This document shows positions 26,555 to 39,654 of a stretch of DNA of 64,000 nt, piece after piece. The DNA lies in contig JAJIRX010000715.1 of NCBI GenBank assembly GCA_023853785.1, positions 16,249-80,248 on the forward strand. The letters run 5' to 3'. Position 1 is the stretch's first letter. The number at the start of each line of letters is the position of its first letter. The DNA comes from Psilocybe azurescens. Taxonomy: Eukaryota; Basidiomycota; Agaricomycetes; Agaricales; Agrocybaceae. The translations under genes and the position numbers were made by a program. The notes below the pieces were generated by a model. It had not been told where the DNA came from. It ran no database searches and saw nothing but the letters and a program-made list of their open reading frames with translations.

Positions 26555-29000
26555 ATGATGTTCGCATTTCAGATCCTCTTGTTGATCTCTGGACTCCTGT
26601 CCTTTCTGCAAGCTGTCGCCTTTGATAACACCCGCTTTGATAATGTTTGTTGTGGAATCAATATCTTTACTGCGATCTATCTAATCCTTCCCCTAGGTTG
26701 CCGTGTACGATATATTTTTTCTTCTTTCATGACAGATATCCAATGATAAAATAGTTATTGGGGCCAAAACTCGTATGGTGCTGTCAACACTGGTAACACA
26801 GCCAATTTCCAGAAGACGATCTCCTTCTATTGCAACGTAAACGACCATTTTTTCAAGTTAGGGTAGTTAACTCATGCTGCACAATTCTAGGATAATGCCA
26901 TCGATGTATTTCCGATCGCATTTTTGAATGTTTTCTTTGGTACCGGCGGCGCTCCCTCGATCAATCTTGCAAATGTGAGGAAATCATACCATTCACGACG
27001 CCCTTTCTGATCATCCTTAACTTTGAAGACATGCAATCCAACAGACAACGCGACATTTCCCGGAACACAGCTTCCCAATTGTGGATCTCTTGCGCCAGAT
27101 ATCTCTGCATGTCAGGCGAAGGGCAAGATAGTTACTATCAGCTTGGGCGGAGCAACGGGAGCCGTTGGTTTCCAGTCAGATGATCAGGCCACCACATTTG
27201 CCCAAACCATCTGGGATATGTTCCTAGGAGGCACCTCTCCGACTCGCCCCTTCGGAAGCGCTGTTTTGGACGGGTGAGTAATTTAAATATTTTGCTGTGA
27301 TACGCACTCACCCATCATCAAGTATCGATCTTGATATTGAAGGCGGTGGCTCAGACCACTACAGCGTCTTTGTCAACAAAATTCGCTCCCTTGCTTCTGG
27401 CGCATCAAAGAAGTACGTAGCCTTTCATATGGACTGTCCTTTCAATCTAAGGGTTTCTTGCAGATATTATGTTACCGCCGCACCTCAATGCGTTTTCCCG
27501 GATGCAGCACTTGGTGGGGTTCTCAATACCGCAAGCTTTGATGCCATCTATGGTGAATCCTAAAGTACTTTATGTGCATCTAGTCATCTGACCTATATCT
27601 TAGTCCAGTAACACATTGTTATATTCACTTAGCAAAAGCTGATCACTGATGGCCTTCGCATATAGATTCTATAATAATTACTGCGGTCTACAGTCATTCG
27701 GACAAGCTGCCGTAAGTTATTTCGTTTACTCGTTACTCCCTCTCCTGAAATAACTCCACCGTTACTGCATTCTAGAATTGGAATTTTGGCATCTGGTTTG
27801 TCGCGCTACGATAAAATGATGTTCGATCTTCTAACTATGCATATATAGGGACGACTGGGCCCGTACTACAAGCCCGAACAAGAACGTCAAAGTCTATATA
27901 GGAGCACCAGCATCCAGCTCGGCTGCAGGATCAGGATATGTGGCTATCGGAACTCTGAGTAACATCGCAGTACAAATGCGTCAAAGTTTCCCTTCCTTCG
28001 GAGGAGTGATGCTCTGGGATGCATCTCAGGCATACGGTTTGTAATCGTGCATGTCAAGTTAGCTTTTATTGATACTTTTTCAAGCCAACGGTAGATACGA
28101 TCTAGCAATCAAAAATGCTCTAGCGGGTGCTGGAGGGACTGGATTTACATTCCCGGCCTGTACTGCTCCTGCCTATGTTGCGGGCACTAACTATGCTGGA
28201 GGATCACAGGTCTCCTTTGGGGGTATGTCGTCTAAATACTTGTCCACAGAACGTGTTACTCACTTTTACAACCAGGTACATTTGGCAGGTTTTACCTTCT
28301 CTTTTCTCAGTCAAACGTCTATCCAACGCCCTTATTTGTAGGCTAAATGGTCCGCTTCTTCGCAGCCGGCCAATAATCCCAGCGGCGAATGGAGCGCGAG
28401 TGAGTATCAATGGCGGTACCGATCATCTCTGTTACTGATGATTATCTTGCAGTAAGTGCTTGCGGAGGACCTTCTCTTCCACCGTCTTCATCCTCGACGA
28501 CCACCAAACCAACCTCAAGCCCCACGAGCAAACCAGTATCGACTACAACCGTGCCAACAACTAAATCGTCCTCCAGTGTCACCACGGCTTCACCTACGTC
28601 TACGACCTCCTCTGGAGGACAATGTACAGGAATTTGCGGCCTGGTCCAATAGCGTGGCGTATCAAGGCGGTTCTCAAGTAGTTTACAGGTTATATCTTGT
28701 GCCATATTCTCGTTAACATCCAGCTGACCGCTGTTCTATGTACAGTTCTCATTCGTGGACAGCGAAATGGTGGACTGAAGCGGACATTCCGGGAGGTCAG
28801 TCGTTTACCTCGGCTTCTTTATATCCGTTGAATCGAGCATTGTCCGCCCACCGCACATAGGTTCTGCCGGTGTTTGGACCGACAACGGCCCGTGTGGGTC
28901 ATCCCTCCAAGCCACGGCGACTTTTCCCGTTCAGGATTCTGCTCCTTCTTCACATACTGAAGGTTTACCTATCGTCAAGTCTCGTTTCTTTCGCATTTGA
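26555..29000 (+). CDS. GH18 class III-type chitinase with two CBM5/12-like domains
   Basis: A secreted endo-acting chitinase for cell-wall remodelling or nutrition. The signal peptide is MMFAFQILLLISGLLSFLQA. The GH18 barrel begins VAVYWGQNSYGAVNTGNTA and contains the strand GKIVTISLGGATG and the catalytic DGIDLDIEGG (DxxDxDxE complete, Glu is the acid) at about 27270-27345. It also has [22 protein letters not shown] and GVMLWDAS. Two chitin-binding modules of the aromatic CBM5/12 type follow: YVAGTNYAGGSQVSFGGYIW ending WSAISACG (~28170-28460), then a Thr/Ser-rich linker and WSNSVAYQGGSQVVYSSHSW ending NGPCG (~28640-28900). About ten introns. The YVQF motif can be read only through a 4-base exon at 27604-27607. 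One T too many at 28633-28635 shifts the frame before the second module. The start could be the next Met at 26558. Confidence 0.92.
27604..27607 (+). other. Inferred 4-base microexon (TCCA) in chitinase 1
   Basis: Upstream exon ends TAT G at 27552 before a GTGAAT donor; downstream exon starts A TTC TAT at 27666 after CATATAG. Joined directly they give the wrong frame and lose the conserved Val-Gln. Inserting TCCA, which lies between a TTAG acceptor and a GTAACA donor, gives Y-V-Q-F-Y-N-N. The two introns are then 51 and 58 bases, normal for this window. The tandem paralogue has YVQF in one uninterrupted exon. Confidence 0.65.
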
Positions 29001-29452
29001 TTCGATATTATGGAGCTTTTCTCCTTCTCGTTAGAAATAAAGTGTATTTTTATTATCTGATTATTCATTTTTCAACAATACCCGCCAAGTCTGTCTGTTA
29101 CGACCTTGTTTCCATTTTTGGACCCATTAAACGTGCTATCTCCCACGACTTCTTTCCTTCATTCTGCAACATATGGACGAAGTTAAGGCACTGCGTGAAT
29201 TAATGCTTCGACATGCTTCGACCCAAAAACATCAGCGTGTCTGGATTTCTAGAATATCACACATGTGGAGCCGGCACTTTCCAATTTGTATATTTCCCCG
29301 CTAGATTGTGCCACCTCAACAATCTTTGACTGCTAACAGTTTACTCATTTCCCAGATATGAGCAGACGTAGACGTGTCAATCCAGGGGAATACCATTCAC
29401 ATTTAAAGTCTGTTCGAAATTTACATAGAATGCGTGTGCTTCCCGCCCCACC
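29001..29452. other. Spacer between the tandem chitinases
   Basis: A 452-base spacer between two genes in the same orientation, so it should hold the terminator of the first and the promoter of the second. It is AT-rich; no coding signal or clear promoter element is seen. Confidence 0.45.
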
Positions 29453-31393
<1,941 letters not shown>

Positions 31394-31397
31394 TTAA

Positions 31398-32445
31398 ACG
31401 ACATCCACATGTCCATGGGTCCTGCACGACGTAATCATGATTCCTCAACCAACATATTTGAAACGCAAGACGGGAAAATGCTGACACGACCTTCAAATAA
31501 ATCAAGCTGTATATTTAACACTCCGGTCTGGCACCGACGGCTTTATCATATGCCCCCATTCCTCGGTCTACATCCAACTGTATTTATCAACACCGCTATG
31601 TATAAACGTTCTAAAAATGTTTTGTAACGCGATTTTTTCCGTTTCGGCGGCCTTCGCGTCAGTATCTGCTATGCTATAGATGCATTTAGCTAGGCATGAA
31701 CTTCCGAATACCACGATTGCATCATCTTGTTGCCGTCTCAATTGCGTCCCAGACAAGAATATCGCCTCAGAGTCTAGGATCCCTAAGTTGGGCGACGAAG
31801 CCCTCCATTTAATGTACCTTCTGACGTGCTTCCGGGTCGCTATCCCGACACGACTATTCTTTCTAGGTCTCCAGACGTTCAATAGAAACTTGGAAAGCTC
31901 GATAAGAAACACTTTATATATATGCCATCATTTGACTCATTAATGGCGAGCACGGACGAATGTCCGGTTTGACCAAAACCTGCATGATGTGCCGGATATA
32001 ACATGCAGCTATCTTGGACTGTCAGATGGCTCAGGAAAATTTCTACAAGTTATAATTGTGTTTAAATCAGGATGGCGCCAAGATCTATTCTAATTTTATC
32101 GTCTCAAAGGGCTTCTTTTACCGTGAGTATCTGTGAGTAAGCATATGCTGGTTAATCTTATATTTTATATTTAAGTAAGTCTACTTGTGACATATATTGT
32201 TACCCAAGGATCGATGGCCTGTTAGATTAGGCTGTTGTACACCCACGATATCTTTGCGAATACTAGACGAAGTTATTCATAGTGTCGTAAAGTTGTACGC
32301 GTCCCAAGTTACAGGTAGAAAGTGATATGTAAAGCCAAGAGAATCAAGAGAGAATCAAGGATGTTGTACACGGTGTTAGAGATGGGCGTGTGCATTTGTG
32401 TTGTACTGGCCCACGTTAGCTCAAGATGTCGTTGAAAAGATATAG
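31398..32445. other. 1 kb convergent intergenic region; no gene seen
   Basis: AT-rich, with 3' regions of chitinase 2 and the exonuclease. A 114-codon reverse frame (31568-31912) and an 87-codon forward frame (31680-31943) overlap each other on opposite strands and show no family signature. Confidence 0.4.
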
Positions 32446-33945
32446 TCAAGAATTACTCGCATCCTCGCCAGGGGGATAATCTGGGCGACGATAATTCCGG
32501 TATCCGTTTCTAAAGCGATTTGGATTTGACTGAGAAAAACTTCGGTCTCCAGAATTAGGACCTAGTCGAGTCCCGTCATTGCGACCTCTATTATTGGAAG
32601 GGAGTCCGCTATTGCGCGTGGCATCATCATGGAACTGCGCAGAAGATCCCGTTGAGAAAACACCGCTGTGTTGGTTATGCGCCGCACGCAGAGGCATGTG
32701 CGATGTTTGAGGGGTGCTATGATATTGATGATGTGCTCTGCTTCTGTTGGTCTGGTACTGGTCAGACCCGTTGCTAAATCTTTCTTCGTTCTGAGCTTGT
32801 CCCTGGTAAGCGGCCCCATAGGGATGGCTTAGCAGACCATTGCGAGGACGACGTTCGACCTCTCTTCCTGAAGACGGATGCGGATGACTGTGGTCTCTTT
32901 TATGATACGACTTGGAGCTGTCTCTATTCTCAACTTTGTTATGAGATTCTGCGTCTTGATTGTCGGCTGACCTGGGTTCTCTGGGAACCCTTGGCGGGGG
33001 CGGACCAGGATCGTAGTTAGGATTGTGCGCATGCCAGGAAAAGCCATCAGAGTTCAAAAGTCGGCCTGAGACTAGATTGAAGCTATACCAAACGCTTTCT
33101 GGTGGATCTTGAAGCAAAGGTATCATTCCTTCTAACTTCTTGTAAAGGATATATCCGGCATGGGCATCGTTACTAGCATCTATATGAACAGTGAGAAACG
33201 GACTAACAATAGAGGAAAATATAAGAATAGACGCTGACATTCAAGTTGGCGATCGTCTAAAATTGCTTCCCAGTTGCTGCGCGTGGTTTTGCCCTTTGGT
33301 AGCAAGCGAAACTCGTAGCTTTCGATGAGTCGGGCGAGTCCGAGGGGATTGTTGTACTTTCCTTTCCAACGAGCATTGTCCACCGTACGAGCCAAAAGTG
33401 ACAAATCGACGCAATTGTATACTGGAACATGACAATCATGATAAATTTTCTTTACATCGTCTGAGAAGAGAAATCCTTCTTGAGCATTAAGAAGACCAGA
33501 TATAAGAGCGATCTGACTTTGTATGGCAACACCAGCCTTTACGACGAGGGGATTTGCCAGAATTTCTGCTAATTTTGAAGGAAACTCTGCAGAACAAAAC
33601 ATGATTACCACGGTAGTGATCTCCAAAAATCGCCGAACCTGGCGATTTAGAAATTCTGACAAGGGTGTAAATTGATCTACCTTTCATGGCTGTGATTTGC
33701 AAAAGGAATATGGTATCATGATTGGAAAGCTGTACCAGGGCGACAGGATTTTCTGTAGCCCCTTTGCGATAGGTGGGTTTCCATTCGAGATCGAAACCCA
33801 ATACCTGAGGACCAGATCCGAGCTTAGCAAGTTCCAAGTTTGCCTGTTGGTGACTGCGTATATAGAGTAGTCTAATATTGGGGTTGTATTCTGACCATGA
33901 GTATAGAAGAGTAGGAGACGGGGCGGGTGGTGGTGGGTTGGACAT
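32446..33945 (-). CDS. DEDDy 3'-5' exonuclease domain protein (WRN-exonuclease/RNase D type)
   Basis: N-terminal 3'-5' exonuclease of the DEDD superfamily. Exo I is GFDLEWKPTYRKG (Asp and Glu present). The core continues VVKAGVAIQ-NDVKKIYHD (Exo II Asp) and CVDLSLLARTVDNARW. Exo III is YASNDAHAGYILYKKL with the Tyr-x3-Asp of the DEDDy class. NPLGLARLIESY and SNWEAILDDRQLE are also typical. After about residue 240 comes a long Asn/Arg/Ser/His-rich tail (PGPPPPRVPREPRSADNQ and RNGYRNYRRPDYPPG). It looks disordered and possibly RNA-binding. No helicase domain is attached, unlike animal WRN. Three introns split the catalytic region and all joins keep frame. Substrate (DNA or RNA) cannot be told. 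Confidence 0.87.
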
Positions 33946-34549
33946 GGCGGTAAGAGAAGAAGAGAAGGAATAGACTTTGTGAGGTTAGATTGTAGGTATG
34001 ACTAAAAGCGGGATAGGAGGGTTGGAATGATATGTGAAAAGCCGAAAGAACGGATGCTTGGCGTACAAGTTTATAAAAAGGTGAAGTGATTGACTGGGAG
34101 AGGAGGAGCCGTGTATTCTGGCAATTTTAGCACATCCCTCATTGGAAGCTATATTAGGACATGTCACTTAAAGGTCACTTCTGTGTAACACACCGTCACG
34201 GCCCAAGAAACGTAAAGCCGGCCAAGGAAAACACGCAAGGCACACCTTTCTTCAATTCAGAAACTCACATTTCCCGTCCGCTCGACCATAGCTGGCTCTG
34301 CACATATAGCAGTATATCCGAAATGAACTCAATGCTCTACAGATACCTCACAGCCGTCCTTATGTGTTTGAGCTATATGTGTTCTATTCTTGGCTCCGAG
34401 CATTTTCCAGTTTCGAAAATAGCTCAGCATTCAAAGGTCTTGGCAAAAGTCTTGGATATACACAAAAATAGGCCACTGCTGCACGACTTAAAAGCAACCT
34501 CTGGGCGAACCCTCAGATTCTTGGCCCCGTCGCACCTTTCAACCAAACC
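33946..34549. promoter_or_regulatory. Divergent promoter region, exonuclease and downstream unknown gene
   Basis: A 604-base spacer between genes transcribed apart. A 130-codon forward frame (34161-34553) covers it but resembles no family and overlaps the next start codon, so I treat it as 5' leader. CT-rich just before 34550. Confidence 0.4.
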
Positions 34550-35401
34550 ATGAATTCCTCCACTGCCCATCACCATTCTCACCCAGGTTCTTCCGCCGCT
34601 ATGCACAAATACCCCACAGACGACATGAGGCGCTTAGTCTCTTCTGCTCATTCCGCTCTTGACCAGGTCCGTCCCTGTCTTATCAATCCCTCACAGAGCA
34701 CCCCTTGACCCCTTGCCTATCTTCTATAGCAACCTGCCCCAAGTTTGCGCGAAATTCTTCTTGCATACAAGACCAAAGGCGATGGCGATCGCGAAATGTT
34801 AATTGCTATGCTCAACGCAAAGACGGCTGAGGACCAGGTTAGTGTCGCTTCCGCTAGTTGTCATTTCTCATAGCTCAATCCTCTTCCCCTTTAGCGGCAG
34901 GCATCCGTAGCATCACTGCAACGCACCCTGCTTGAAATTTGCCAGCATTCTTCTCCTTCTGAATCTATTCATTCAAGTTCGCGATCCTCCAACTATCATT
35001 ACCCGACACCTGGTTTTACCCAGTCACCCCGTCCTTCGGAACAGCTGCCTTCTCGTCGTATGCACCATCGTCATCGTGTAACGTCCGGCAGTCGTTCGCC
35101 ACCACCGTCCCGAATGCACTCCCATATGCCGCCGAGCAGAGATGTACCTATGTCGCATCACTCAGAACACCCACGTAAACGTCATCGTTCATCCCATTCA
35201 CCTCATATATCTCATGCCGGCGTATATGAATCATCACATCCATCTGAACAGTTTCCTCCGTCTCCCTACTCGTCGTCAGAGCGCAGTAACTCAGCAGAAT
35301 ATTCACCGCGCTCAAGGGGTTCGATGACTATTGGCTCTCTTCTTTCATCCGGTCCCAGTCGAGAAATGAACGGAGATATTTCGATTCAAGAACGTGATTG
35401 A
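34550..35401 (+). CDS. Unknown Ser/His/Pro-rich protein with a short helical N-terminal block
   Basis: I do not recognise a named family. Three exons are read: MNSSTAHHHSHPGSSAAMHK to SALDQ; QPAPSLREILLAYKTKGDGD plus REMLIAMLNAKTAEDQ; then RQASVASLQRTLLEICQ and a long tail. The central ~60 residues look helical and regular, while the rest is rich in Ser, His, Pro and Arg (HSEHPRKRHRSSHSPH) and probably disordered, possibly nuclear. Both introns have good GT-AG ends and keep frame, which together with composition makes the gene credible. Near the C-terminus is GSMTIGSLLSSG. No catalytic motif is seen. Confidence 0.65.
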
Positions 35402-37882
35402 CTGGACATTTCGTCTTTTCTCTTTGTATTTACCCAATATTTTGCATTTCCTCTTCGACATTATATATATATGTTGTTACAATATATCTTTACTGCTGTT
35501 TATTCGATGCCATAGCTAAATGTATATAACTCGCTGGTAGCTCAGTTGTAGCCAAGCTGTTCTTGTGTTGTCGTGTCATCAAGAGTAGTCCTCATGTAAT
35601 GGGAATCAATTATGATTCATCGCCATCTTATTGCAACTTATAAACCCAAATGTCCATCGCTACACAAACTCTTAGCAAGAATCCGGGCCTTTTTTGGATG
35701 GTGCGGCATCCGTGATTATCTCGGATTGTTACATATGTATGATCTTGAAACGTCCAAGTTAATTAAGAAAGCGCGCAAAATGACCTGTCTGCCAGTAGTC
35801 TGTGTGCAAGCTTTGGTCTAGGTGGTTTCTCGATCTAAAAGACTGCCTAAATACCTGTCCTTGACACTTCTGAATCTGCGACATTCGAGTCGTTCCACGC
35901 TTAGCCTGACATTAAAACTTAGAACCATGAAATAGGGCGGTCTCGGTGTGATCTTTTGTCTATCATTATCCAAGATTTTTTTGACAACTGGGGATATGCA
36001 TGCAAAACATACAACCTTGGCACCGACTAAAGTTCGACAACCAGAGACAACCAGCTACAACCAGCCGCATCAAGAGCGGACAGACACATGTAATATGTTG
36101 AGCTATTTTTGGCACTTAGCCTGGGCGTTTGATGATGTTTTCTTGATTTAAGATGAGTATGCGCAGTGATTGCTGTGAGCTGTAGGCTGCTGTGTCAGCC
36201 TCTATTACTCTCCTTGTCGAGTTCCGGACCTTCCGGTGTCATTATGTAGACCGTGTTCCGTATCGAGGGCTTTGTTGGGGAGGCAAGCGCGACGATAGGA
36301 CCTATAGGTGGAATGAATGAAATACCCACAAGGCCTGCTTACTCTTGGAAGTGAGTGTTGAGACCTGAATAGTGAAGGCTCCTAAAGGAAAAGGAATCAA
36401 GGGATACAATAGCATCAAGACCACTTGCCAAGTTTCGATTCGGGACCGAGGTGGGACAAGACTTAACCTGAACTAAATGCGTCTTCAGCCGAATGTAAAA
36501 ATGGGTACCAAGGGATCTCTAACGGCGGTTCCTTGGCCAAGCTATGGTCACTGGCCAGGAACTTGTGCTTCAGAGCCAAGATTCTTGTCACGCGTGTATT
36601 GCACAATCTCCTGACAAGATTAGAAACAAGACATTAAAGATAAGTATACACCGAAAAAGCCTTTTCGACTCGGAACGTGTAAGCAAAGTAAAGTAAAAGA
36701 TAGTATAGGAGTTGGTGGGATCCGGTCGTCCCGGACTCGCTTAATGGGCACAACTTGGGCACAACTAGTTTGCCGTGTCCCAAGGACAGTGACAGATGTG
36801 TGATTATCTAAAAATAGATTTGTCACGCATCGATCTATAATTTTAGACTCGGGCGTGCGGCGAGGTATGTAATAAGATTTCAAAAGGTTAAGGTGGTATT
36901 CATTCCACACGATACTCAAGTAAAGGGGTTATATGCGTAAACACATCCTAAAGTACAAAAAAATTGCGGGCAAAATGTAATACTGTACACATCTATTTGC
37001 ATTATGCTTATGCTTATGTATGCTGCCTTTTCCAGCCAATCAAGTATACCGATACACAACCTGGAGCATCACAAAAACTCGTTGACTTGGCGGCTCAAAT
37101 CTATGGGCTATGGGGATGTATTGGTCAGGTATGGGTTATGACAGGTTCGACTGTACTTGCTTATTTTCGACCCAGGCAACTTGTTGAGGACTAGGCTTCT
37201 TCTCAAGATCGAACGTCAATGCCTTAGTGTAATTAAGTATTCATGACTGCCGTTCAAAACTTCGCGAATTGGCGCGGAACGCAAGCGAAGCATGTACCAG
37301 AATTAAGATTTCGAAGAACGTTCACGACTATAATTGGCATACATAACCCGTTCCGAGCTCTTCGAAATCTAAACGGCTTGTAGTCGCAAGAAGTAATGAA
37401 CATGCCAAAACTTAACCACTGTCTTAGTACGCGTATGTTCACAAATATGTCGAACACTGCATAACTGTCTGACAATCTATGCCAGTTCATGCCCAACGCT
37501 TTCCCGATGCCCAAGGAAATGTCAATAAAACAATGAAACAGACTGTACATTGTTGGAGTTCAGAAGGGATGACTTACCTGACTCAAGCTTTCGAGCGTGT
37601 AACAGCCGGTTACGTTAATTGATAGAGGCATTGCAAGTTATATATAGCAACTTTTACAACTGGTTCAACTTTGGTTCAACTCCATGGAAAGTTCAAACAG
37701 CTCAACCCTGTGTGAATCACATGACGTCGCTCTAAGTTCAATGTCCGCAAATGGCATCGAAACATGTTTTTGTACACTCACACATCCAACCTATTCAAGG
37801 CTTTTGCTAATGCGACACTGTACACCTTCCTTATCATCCATATATAGTGAATCAGCAGCAGCGCATTTACCCTGAAGTATAG
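35402..37882. other. 2.5 kb gene-poor gap
   Basis: No gene is supported. Short frames (35612-35821, 36620-36919 reverse, 36964-37194, 37254-37550 reverse) lack motifs and introns. A period-10 triplet of ACAACCAG lies at 36037-36064, and TGGTTCAACT is doubled near 37660-37680. The right end presumably carries the RING gene promoter. Confidence 0.4.
36037..36064. repeat. Three copies of ACAACCAG at 10-base spacing
   Basis: ACAACCAG occurs three times, each separated by two bases (AG, then CT). One helical turn between copies could suit a protein-binding site, but the region has no assigned gene and this may be chance. Confidence 0.4.
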
Positions 37883-39508
37883 ATGTTGGACGATGAGTTC
37901 GACAATCTTCCGGACGAGTTTGCCGATATACAAGGTGTAGATTGGGCACAGCTTCTGGCAGGGCCGTCCAACGCGCGTGCAGAAGGACGTCCTGCGGAAT
38001 CTCCTCACGAAAACGTTGAAGATCCATTACCTATTTCACCTCATTCCAACGACTCTTCCCTATATTTCCCTGACGATGACCTGGATTCTGCTTTCTTAGC
38101 TGAACTTGACCAGGTCGAACAAAGAGTAATAGGAGCTTCTCAAGTTGCATCTTCTAGCCTATTGGGTGGAGGTATTTTTACTTGTTTAAGCTTGTATCAA
38201 GTATTAGCGTTTCTAAGGATGGCGTTTCCTACTCTGCAGGCATGCCTCAAGTTCATGGTCCATCTCGTACCGGCGGATCCGCATGTAAATAATTGGTGTT
38301 TCAATGGACTGTCTTATTATGCGACTGATCGAGCCTATATTGACATAGCTTCTGTGCATGCACCAAGTGGTGAGTTCTGTTCTCGTGTAATGTTTAACTT
38401 CCACTCTGACAGTCCTCTTGCAGCCGTTGCGCCACAACCCCAGTCACACGGTGTAATAGAGCTACGAGGGTCCCATCACCTTGCAAGTTAGTTTCCTTTT
38501 CATTACGTGCTGGTACCATGTGTTGAACGCTTATATTCTATTATTAAGCAGCGGGTATATGTATGCTTAGAACCCTGCTCTGTATATGCACACCAGCGAC
38601 TAATTACTAGCCGTTGACAGCCTCCTCTCCTCAGGAAACGAAGAACTCCAATGCTGAAGCACGCGCCAGAGAACACGTTGAACAAACTTTCACTATACCC
38701 ATCAAAAGGGCACATTCAAACGAACCCCCCATATAATTTCGCCCAAACGGAAGGGGAAAATGAAAGCCGATAATGAAATGCAACAGATTCTGGCCAGCTA
38801 TGAGGATGAACTGACCTGTCCTATGTACGTCGATCACATTTTCGTTGGAGGAAACTTGTTTAAAGCGAAATCTTAGATGTTGTGATATTTTGTGAATCTC
38901 ACGTTCCCCATATATCCGATACAAAGTAACTAATTAAACCAAAGTGTCGCTTCTCACGTAGGAAATCCTTGCGGACATACATTCTGTGGCGATTGTGGCT
39001 GGCAATGGCATGTTCAAAACGTAAAAAAAAAAAAAAAGGATTTCATTTTCAACGATAGTTGGTCTGACGTGGGTACTTACAGAAAAAGAAGGCGTGTCCT
39101 TGTTGCCGCATTGATTTGGCGGACTCCATGCCTATGATACCGAATATTGCCATGGATAACACAGTGGAAAAGCACATTAAGGCTCTCGCCCTCAGTGGTA
39201 CCCGGGAATGGGAGCCTGGTGGGCAAAAGTTTCGGGAATGGGAAGGTCGAAAACAGTGGGTGTGAACTGATCATGTACGCGTATTATCTCTGAATACAGT
39301 GTACAGAGCATGGTGTAAAGGTGCTGCGAAACGAGAGCAACAGAAGAAGGCACGACGAGTAGTCAAGCCGGTGACTACCTTTGAGATTTTTGATCCTCTT
39401 AACTGGTTGCAAATGGGAGATAATGAAGAAGACGACCCTGACTACATGGATAGCGACGTCGAGCTTATTCCAAGGCCTATTCACCGGGCTCGACGTCGGA
39501 GGGGATAA
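37883..39508 (+). CDS. RING-finger (C3HC4) protein, putative E3 ubiquitin ligase
   Basis: The N-terminus is acidic (MLDDEFDNLPDEFADIQG) and Ser/Pro-rich. After several small exons the RING reads CPICCDIFVASHVGNPCGHT then FCGDCGWQWHVQN and ACPCCRIDLADS, giving the full C-x2-C, C-x-H, C-x2-C and C-x2-C pattern. Conserved sequence follows: PMIPNIAMDNTVEKHIKAL, GTREWEPGG and a basic tail with KREQQKKARR, ending in an acidic patch and RARRRRG. The second RING cysteine lies on a 15-base exon (38877-38891). A frame slip in the C run 38725-38730 interrupts NEPPHIISPKRKGK. The intron after WHVQN opens GT followed by 14 A. The downstream unknown gene starts only 146 bases after the stop, same strand. 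Confidence 0.82.
38877..38891 (+). other. 15-base microexon carrying a RING cysteine
   Basis: Reads A TGT TGT GAT ATT TT between a CTTAG acceptor and a GTGAAT donor. It supplies Cys-Cys-Asp-Ile-Phe and completes the CPIC motif of the RING. Skipping it gives CPIVASH, which keeps the frame but removes the second zinc ligand and shortens the C2-C3 loop. Confidence 0.75.
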
Positions 39509-39654
39509 TGAGGAGACTTGGGTAGCTATTATTGTACCTATGATTGGTGATGTCAATGACGTCACTGTGTCTCTACCCTGCACTTTGGTTTCAGTACACA
39601 AAACTAGTTGCACTTGGGTCTGTACCCGTCCCCTAACAGCCTACAGTTCCTTCT

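Noticed and set aside
35531..35600. tRNA-like D-arm sequence (GGTAGCTCAGTTG)
   Set aside because: No T-arm GTTC-type loop, no matching acceptor stem and no anticodon arm could be found at the right distances.
38824..38945. Degenerate RING lacking its second cysteine
   Set aside because: A direct 38824-38945 join gives CPIV, but a 15-base exon in between supplies the missing Cys with good splice sites.
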